From Bacteroidales bacterium (GTDB lineage: Bacteria; Bacteroidota; Bacteroidia; Bacteroidales; WCHB1-69), in NCBI GenBank assembly GCA_017506175.1, contig JAFVNW010000009.1, positions 66,754-111,892 of the forward strand: 45,139 bases of DNA, given 5' to 3'. Under the pieces are notes generated by a model. That model was not told the DNA's origin and did not search any database. It saw only the letters and a list, made by a program, of their open reading frames with translations. Position 1 is the first letter of the stretch. Every line of letters begins with the position of its first letter. Of the stretch, positions 39,459-45,139 are shown piece after piece. Position numbers and translations under genes: made by a program.

Positions 39459-42400
39459 ATGAAAAAGTCTCTATTCTTGTTTTCTCTTACATGTTTGGCG
39501 ATGCTTTTGTTGATGCCGAACATCCAAGCGCAGACAGCCATTGCCAGCTGGCATTTCGGAACCGCACTCACCCCGACAGCTGGAAACAATGTTTACCAAA
39601 CCCATTATGATGCCGAATGCGGCGAAGGGACCATCTATTACGACGGGACCAACGGATCTTCCGTTTGGATTTACAGTACGTTGAAGACTTCAACCACGGC
39701 GAGCGTTCCCGGCGATGTGCAACCCTGCGGACAAACGGCAAAAACAAACTCGATTCAAATCATCAATGCCAACCCAGGCGCCAATGACAGCTGCATCGTG
39801 TTCAAATTCAGCACGATTGGTTTTGAGAACATCACCATCGGCTACGAAAGCCGAGGAAGCAGCACCGGCTTTACCACTCACACATGGGCCCACAGCACCG
39901 ATGGTGTCAATTTCACCACCGACACCAGCCTGGAAGGCATGAACACAAGCGCTACTGGCACGTGGCCGCGTTACAACGTCTCCTTCAGCAATTTCTTGGA
40001 CGATGCCGAGTTCGCCTACATCCGACTGACTTTCACTGGCGCGACCGGAACTACCGGCAACAACTACATTGACAATATCGTCATCTCCGGCTCGACCAAT
40101 GCCGCCACCACCGAACTCCCCGTTTTCGACATCACTGCCGGACGTTATTGCGATGCCCAGACCATCGCGATGAGTTGCCCGACCGAAAACGCCGCTATCT
40201 ACTACACACTTGATGGTTCCACACCGACCGAAACCGACGGCACTTTGTATGAAGAACCTATCACCCTTTCCACCACCACTACGGTAAAGGCCATCGCCAT
40301 TGCTCCGGGGTTTGCAGCCAGCGCCCTCCAAAGCGCCACCTACACCTTTGCGAGCGAAGTGGCCGACATCGCCTCCTTCAAGGCTGCCGACAATAACGCA
40401 TACTGCAAAATCGGAACCCCAATCACCGTAGTTCACCGCACAGGTAACTATATGTACGTTCAAGATGAGAACACCGGCCTCGTCATTTACGGCAGCGGCT
40501 TGCCAAACTACACGAACGGGACCGTCATCGCCTCTGGGGCCTGCGGGGTACGCACACTCTACAACAACACCAGCAACAACTACAAAATGATCGAGTTGAC
40601 CGACTTCTCGCACGACCCTGCGGCAGTCACGACAGGCACTCCCGTGCAACCGACAAGCGTCACCATCGCCGACCTCCGCGCCAATTGGGAGAACTACGAC
40701 TCCCGCCTCGTGGAAATCACCCCCGTCACCTTCAACCAAGGCAACTATTCCTACACAACCACCATGCACCAAGGAAGGGACTCCATCCTGCTCCGAAACT
40801 TGATTGGCGGGATCAGCTACAGTACTCCGGTGCCCACACTGAGCGCCACAGTACGAGGCTTCGCTCTTAACAGCGCCACCGAAACCGACTCCCAATTCAA
40901 GAGCATCTGTCCCCGGTCCATTGACGACATCATCGACCTCACGCCCAGTATCACCATCGAATCCCCCATTAACGGAATGACCTACGAAAGCGCAGACCCG
41001 ATTTCCATCGATATTACAACAAGCAACTTCGAATTCGAAAACGGCTCCATGATTCAATTCCATGCCGTTTCCAGCACCGTTGACACCACCTTCAACTGTC
41101 CGAATGCAATGATGCTGGCACTGATTGAAAGCACAAACCTCCCGCTCCCTGTCGGCTCTTACACACTCTCAGCCGCCTTCGTCAATGCAGACCTAACTCC
41201 ATTCTCCCCCATCGTTTCCGACACGATTCACTTTGAAATCGTCGCCACCCACATTGCCATCGAGCCGTCGGTCAGCGAACTGACATTCACGGAAACGGGC
41301 GAAACACAAACCTTTACCGTAAACGCCTTCCATTTGGCCGAGGACATCACGCTGAGCACCGACAACAGCGCGTTCACCATCTCCCCCACCACCCTGCCCA
41401 GCAGCGCGACCAATGAAATCGTAAGCGTCACCTTCATCGGCACGGCGGATGCCACCGCTACACTGACACTGACCAGTGGCGACATCACCGCAACCGTTGC
41501 CCTCACCAGCGACCTGCCGATCGACGAAGTGATTTACAGCACAGGCTTTGAAGCTAACGAGGGATTTGCTGCCGGCAACGTTTACAACAACACTTCCGAA
41601 GCCTTCACCGGTCCAGAAGGACAACAATGGGGCACCACTTTCGGAACGCCTTCCACCACCTCTCCAGCAATCGGCGAACAATCCATGCAGATGCGTTGGT
41701 ACACAAGCACCCCCAACGATTTCGGCTATACCTACACCAATTTCAATCTGCACAATGTAACCAAAGTGGCCTTTTCCGCTAAAAACAGCAACGGACTGAA
41801 GGTCAATGTCAGCCGATCGGTTGATGGTGGGCTCACCTACGAAGAGGATTCCGTATATACGCTCTCATCCAATGTTCAGAGATTCATCTACAATGTCAGC
41901 GATTCAGGACAATTCTACTCCGTCCGCATAAAATTCCAACTGGCTCTGCCCGAAACAGCTCCGAGCAGCACTTCCCGTCTCTATCTTGACTCGGTGGTTG
42001 TTTACGGCGTTACGGGACTTGAACCACAAGTGGTTGCCGACCCCGTCATTTCGGAAGCGTCCGGCACCTACTTCGAGCCTATCTCCGTCACCATATCCTG
42101 CGAAACCGAAAATGCAACAATCCGTTACACAACCGATGGCACCATCCCGACCGAGGAGGACAACCTCTACACATCTCCCCTGCTGATTGATTTTTCCATG
42201 ACACTCACTGCCAAGGCCTTTCACGCCTCCCTTGACCCGAGCACACCAGCAAGCGCCACCTACACCTTCCCGACAGAAGTCAGCACCATCGCCGACTTCA
42301 AAGCCGCCAACACCGCAACCAACAACACCCCCTATCGAATCACCGGGGACGTGACCTTCGTTTTCAGAAGCGGCAGGAACATATTCATTCAGGACAACAC

Positions 42401-43154
42401 CGGCGGCCTGATGGTTTATGACAACGCCAACGCCGTCGTCACGGGCACATACAATGAGGGCGACATCATCAGCGGAGGCATCTGCGGCACCTACTCGCTT
42501 TATCACGGCATGACGGAGATGATTCCGCTCACCGACTGGGCAGCATCCACCAGCCAGACCACAGTGGTGCCTGAAACACTTACTGTGAATGACATCAGCA
42601 GCGACTACGACACTTGGGAATCCCGACTGGTATTCATCGACAGCGTCATCTTCCAAGATGGATTCACCTTCGTAGCGGGCACTTCAGGCTCCCCGATTGA
42701 TTTCAGCGACATCACCGGCACGATGGCCTTGTACAACAACTTCAAGACGTTGGACACCACGATCAATGCAGGCGACACCAGCGATCTTATAGGCTTCGTC
42801 GCCATTTACGATGGCAGCTACCGCATCTACCCGCGCTACAATGCCGACATCATCCCGCATCCATACACCGCTCCGGAAGACACCGTGCCTGACGACTCGA
42901 TCTTCATCGCCCACTACGAACTTGTCCACCTGACTGTCTTCCCGAACCCCACCACTGAAAGCATCCAAATCACTTCCGACGCACAAGGCGGCAGCATTGA
43001 AATCATCAACGCCTTCGGACAAGTCATCTACCGCGAAGAACACCCGACCTACCCGATGACACTCTCCTTGGCCAACCGCGCAAAAGGCACCTACTTCATC
43101 CGCATCACCGATGCCAAGAAACAGGTTGTCGTGTCGAAAGTAGTGAAAATGTAG
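39459..43154 (+). CDS. Large secreted T9SS cargo protein with duplicated modules
   Basis: The 1231-residue protein has a signal peptide (to about residue 24, ending IQAQ) and a type A T9SS sorting domain (about 1155-1231: VFPNPTTESIQI, NRAKGTYFIRITD). Between them a three-part module appears twice: a beta-sandwich (26-212 and 690-850, both ending in a Y/L-x-D-x-V-V strand), a chitobiase C-terminal-like Ig domain (221-297 and 859-937, with YYTLDGSTPTETDG and RYTTDGTIPTEEDN), and an OB-like domain (300-490 and 940-1133, starting ADIASFKAADNN and STIADFKAANTA). An adhesin-like linker (500-685) separates the copies. No catalytic motif was recognised. Surface binding of carbohydrate or protein is the likely role. 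It diverges from the C25 peptidase gene. Confidence 0.9.
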   Translation: MKKSLFLFSLTCLAMLLLMPNIQAQTAIASWHFGTALTPTAGNNVYQTHYDAECGEGTIYYDGTNGSSVWIYSTLKTSTTASVPGDVQPCGQTAKTNSIQIINANPGANDSCIVFKFSTIGFENITIGYESRGSSTGFTTHTWAHSTDGVNFTTDTSLEGMNTSATGTWPRYNVSFSNFLDDAEFAYIRLTFTGATGTTGNNYIDNIVISGSTNAATTELPVFDITAGRYCDAQTIAMSCPTENAAIYYTLDGSTPTETDGTLYEEPITLSTTTTVKAIAIAPGFAASALQSATYTFASEVADIASFKAADNNAYCKIGTPITVVHRTGNYMYVQDENTGLVIYGSGLPNYTNGTVIASGACGVRTLYNNTSNNYKMIELTDFSHDPAAVTTGTPVQPTSVTIADLRANWENYDSRLVEITPVTFNQGNYSYTTTMHQGRDSILLRNLIGGISYSTPVPTLSATVRGFALNSATETDSQFKSICPRSIDDIIDLTPSITIESPINGMTYESADPISIDITTSNFEFENGSMIQFHAVSSTVDTTFNCPNAMMLALIESTNLPLPVGSYTLSAAFVNADLTPFSPIVSDTIHFEIVATHIAIEPSVSELTFTETGETQTFTVNAFHLAEDITLSTDNSAFTISPTTLPSSATNEIVSVTFIGTADATATLTLTSGDITATVALTSDLPIDEVIYSTGFEANEGFAAGNVYNNTSEAFTGPEGQQWGTTFGTPSTTSPAIGEQSMQMRWYTSTPNDFGYTYTNFNLHNVTKVAFSAKNSNGLKVNVSRSVDGGLTYEEDSVYTLSSNVQRFIYNVSDSGQFYSVRIKFQLALPETAPSSTSRLYLDSVVVYGVTGLEPQVVADPVISEASGTYFEPISVTISCETENATIRYTTDGTIPTEEDNLYTSPLLIDFSMTLTAKAFHASLDPSTPASATYTFPTEVSTIADFKAANTATNNTPYRITGDVTFVFRSGRNIFIQDNTGGLMVYDNANAVVTGTYNEGDIISGGICGTYSLYHGMTEMIPLTDWAASTSQTTVVPETLTVNDISSDYDTWESRLVFIDSVIFQDGFTFVAGTSGSPIDFSDITGTMALYNNFKTLDTTINAGDTSDLIGFVAIYDGSYRIYPRYNADIIPHPYTAPEDTVPDDSIFIAHYELVHLTVFPNPTTESIQITSDAQGGSIEIINAFGQVIYREEHPTYPMTLSLANRAKGTYFIRITDAKKQVVVSKVVKM

Positions 43155-43171
43155 TGAATGCAATACAAAAG

Positions 43172-43204
43172 AAAGAGAATTGTCACAGGCAATTCTCTTT
43201 TTTT
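43172..43204 (+). terminator. Rho-independent terminator after the T9SS cargo gene
   Basis: AAAGAGAATTG (43172-43182) pairs with CAATTCTCTTT (43190-43200) around a seven-base loop, with a T-run through 43204. It begins 17 bases after the stop codon. Confidence 0.9.
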
Positions 43205-43249
43205 AATTTCAAAAGGCAAACAAAGATATTTCCAATAGCGAAATTTTCG

Positions 43250-43257
43250 TATTTTTG
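43250..43257 (+). promoter_or_regulatory. -7 box of the POT transporter gene
   Basis: TATTTTTG matches TAnnTTTG, 54 bases before the ATG at 43312. Confidence 0.65.
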
Positions 43258-43311
43258 CCGCTTGAAAGAGAATCAGACATTTCAATATTTTATAAACCAA
43301 ATTAAATCATT

Positions 43312-44979
43312 ATGTTTCTACAATTCTGCAAAGATCACACCACATTAGTGATTTTGATCGCCATTCTCGTTGTAGTCATTCCGTTTTTAATTTATTACGT
43401 GATGGCTGCCAAAAAAGGACACCCGAAAGGGCTGATTGCCGCTGCGCTGAGCAACATGGGCGAACGTTTCGGCTACTACATCATGAACGCCGTTCTGCTG
43501 CTGTTCATCGCCTCCAAGTTCGGTATCAGCGACGATGCCGCTGGCTGGATTTACGCGGTCTTCTATTTTAGCATCTATGTTCTCAGTTTGCCCGGCGGTA
43601 TCCTGGCCGACAAAATTCAGAATTACAAGGGAACAATCATGTCCGGTCTGATTGTGATGGCACTAGGCTACCTCTGTCTTTCCATCCCCGTTTTCGGAGG
43701 CGACCCAGGCAATATCCCCACTTGGGTACTCATCTTCACCTGCTTCGCACTGCTGCTTATCGCAATCGGCAACGGCCTGTTCAAAGGCAACTTGCAAGCC
43801 ATTGTCGGACAGATGTACGACAATTTCGAAGCCGAAGCCGCCAAGAAAGGTCCCGAAGCCTTAGCAGAAGCCAAGCAAAAACGCGATGAAGGTTTCCAGA
43901 TTTTCTACGTATTCATTAACATCGGCGGTGTCATTGCTCCGTTCGTTGCCCCGTTGCTGAGAAGCTTCTGGCTGAAAGCCCACAATCTGGCTTACAACTC
44001 CGACCTCCCGCGCCTTTGCCACAAATACATCGACAACGGCGGTCTGCAGGGCAATGACTTGGACAACCTCAACCAATTGGCTGCAGCCGCACAATCCGGC
44101 ACCCCAATGACCGACATGAGCACCTTCTGCACCCAATATCTGGACGTTTTCAACACCGGTGTCCACTACTCATTCTTCGCTTCCGTTGCGGCCATGCTCA
44201 TCTCCTTCATCATTTTCACCTGCATCAAGAACAAACTGCCCAATCCCGTCAAGAAAGAAAAGAGTGCGGTTGTTGACTACACTCCCGAAGAGAGAGCCGC
44301 CAATGCCAAAGAAATCAAACAACGTATGGCTGCTTTGTTTGCAGTACTCGGTGTTGCCGTATTCTTCTGGTTCTCATTCCACCAGAATGGTCAGTCACTG
44401 TCCGTTTTCGCCCGCGATTTTGTCAACACGAGCAGCATCGCCCCCGAAATCTGGCAATGCATCAATCCGTTCTTTGTAATCGTGCTCACCCCGATTATCA
44501 TGCTCATCTTCGCGGCACTCACTCGCAAAGGCACCCCGGTTTCCACCCCCAAGAAAATCGCCTTCGGTATGTTTATCGCCGCTTGCGCCTATATTTTCCT
44601 GACCATCATCGCTATTGCCAAACAATATCCCTCCGATCTCGAATTCGCCACTTGGACCGATGCAGCCAAAATGGCCGTCAAATCCAGTCCGGCAGTGCTC
44701 TTGCTCACCTACTTCTTCCTGACGGTAGCCGAATTGTTCATCTCCCCGCTTGGGCTCTCCTTCGTTTCCAAAATTGCGCCTAAACACCTGCAGGGTATCT
44801 GCCAAGGCTTGTGGTTGACCGCAACCGCCATCGGAAACCTGTTCATCGCCCTCGGTGTAACGATGTTGAACAACTTCCCGAAACAATGGATGTGCTGGGC
44901 TGTTTTCGCAGCCTTCTGCCTGCTCTCCATGGGTGTGATGTTCGGAATGCTGAAGTGGCTGGAAAAAATCACCAAATAG
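43312..44979 (+). CDS. Proton-dependent oligopeptide transporter (POT/PTR family)
   Basis: The 555-residue protein has about 12-14 membrane segments and the POT signatures: NMGERFGYYIMN near the N-terminus (the ExxER-type proton site in reduced form), FKGNLQAIVGQ, and the PTR2 motif FYVFINIGGVIAPFVAPLL. A cytoplasmic loop (about 170-190) is rich in Glu, Ala and Lys. POT proteins import di- and tripeptides with protons across the inner membrane. This suits a proteolytic organism with a secreted C25 peptidase encoded nearby. It is monocistronic with its own promoter and terminator. Confidence 0.93.
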   Translation: MFLQFCKDHTTLVILIAILVVVIPFLIYYVMAAKKGHPKGLIAAALSNMGERFGYYIMNAVLLLFIASKFGISDDAAGWIYAVFYFSIYVLSLPGGILADKIQNYKGTIMSGLIVMALGYLCLSIPVFGGDPGNIPTWVLIFTCFALLLIAIGNGLFKGNLQAIVGQMYDNFEAEAAKKGPEALAEAKQKRDEGFQIFYVFINIGGVIAPFVAPLLRSFWLKAHNLAYNSDLPRLCHKYIDNGGLQGNDLDNLNQLAAAAQSGTPMTDMSTFCTQYLDVFNTGVHYSFFASVAAMLISFIIFTCIKNKLPNPVKKEKSAVVDYTPEERAANAKEIKQRMAALFAVLGVAVFFWFSFHQNGQSLSVFARDFVNTSSIAPEIWQCINPFFVIVLTPIIMLIFAALTRKGTPVSTPKKIAFGMFIAACAYIFLTIIAIAKQYPSDLEFATWTDAAKMAVKSSPAVLLLTYFFLTVAELFISPLGLSFVSKIAPKHLQGICQGLWLTATAIGNLFIALGVTMLNNFPKQWMCWAVFAAFCLLSMGVMFGMLKWLEKITK

Positions 44980-45000
44980 CCACTGATTTCTCATAAACAA

Positions 45001-45046
45001 AAAAGGGGGTGACTAAAAAGTGATTTTTTTATTCACCCTCTTTTTT
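45001..45046 (+). terminator. Terminator after the POT transporter gene
   Basis: AAAAGGGGGTGA (45001-45012) pairs, apart from one G-T position, with TCACCCTCTTTT (45033-45044), and T continues to 45046. The last 93 bases of the window show no gene. Confidence 0.8.
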
Positions 45047-45139
45047 ATTACTAAAGTTCTGTGATGGATCTTCAAAGTGAAGGGGCGGGATTATTGTCGG
45101 CGGATGGGTGTGACTTATGGGAGGGGGAACGAGATTTAA

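Noticed and set aside
39690-41063. 457-residue open frame on the minus strand inside the large T9SS gene
   Set aside because: Composition is Gly, Val and Asp-rich without motifs, as expected from the reverse of Thr/Ala/Ser-rich coding sequence.
43221-43228. TATCTTTG on the minus strand pointing into the 3' end of the T9SS gene
   Set aside because: The box matches the consensus, but no gene lies downstream on that strand before the terminator hairpin. Chance in AT-rich DNA is the simplest explanation.

Overview
The window looks like chromosomal DNA of a Bacteroidales (Bacteroidota) bacterium of moderate GC content. Three things support this. Nearly every isolated gene or operon is preceded by a Bacteroidota-type -7 box (TAnnTTTG; more than a dozen are located here) and Shine-Dalgarno sites are essentially absent. 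Two very large secreted proteins end in type IX secretion (T9SS) sorting domains, one of them a gingipain-like C25 peptidase. Typical Bacteroidota families are present (DUF4270 lipoprotein, short GT5 glycogen-synthase-like protein, paired SGNH hydrolases, SufCD). The lysine-fermentation enzymes Kce and KamE suggest an anaerobic amino-acid fermenter of the Porphyromonas/Odoribacter kind, but genus cannot be fixed from sequence alone.

Layout. 1-1831 (+): tail of a small membrane protein, efp and an lpxD-family acyltransferase, closed by a terminator. 1871-3206 (-): ogt and a flavodoxin-like lipoprotein. 3236-8973 (-): a TerB_N/TerB_C protein, dtd, a BrxC/BrxD-type P-loop ATPase and an Lhr-like superfamily 2 helicase. 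The three non-dtd members form a recognisable DNA-processing or stress/defence triad and are the most interesting block. 9058-16187 (+): kce behind a tandem 25-bp repeat, an SDR oxidoreductase, sufCD, panCD, gpmA and kamE. 16194-21870 (+): envelope genes, namely a GT4 and a GT2 glycosyltransferase, a steroid-5-alpha-reductase-like membrane enzyme and two SGNH hydrolases. 22067-22793 (-): a HigBA-type toxin-antitoxin pair with a palindromic operator. 22837-26863 (-): GT5-like protein, DUF4270 lipoprotein and glmS in one operon. 26974-32939 (+): CDF transporter, aroA, then terC-dxr-rseP with overlapping stop/start codons. 32988-35768 (+): wlbA-like sugar oxidase, galE, tsaC. 35870-43154: divergent T9SS cargo genes, a C25 peptidase (-) and a duplicated multi-domain protein (+). 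43250-45046 (+): a POT-family peptide transporter with its terminator.

Working together: the C25 peptidase, the peptide transporter, Kce and KamE fit a lifestyle of external proteolysis, peptide uptake and lysine fermentation. glmS, galE, wlbA, the glycosyltransferases, the LpxD-family enzyme and the SGNH pair supply the cell envelope. No stretch longer than about 250 bases lacks a gene. No rRNA, tRNA, CRISPR array, insertion sequence or prophage was seen. All function calls are by reading motifs and remembered families; no database search was run.
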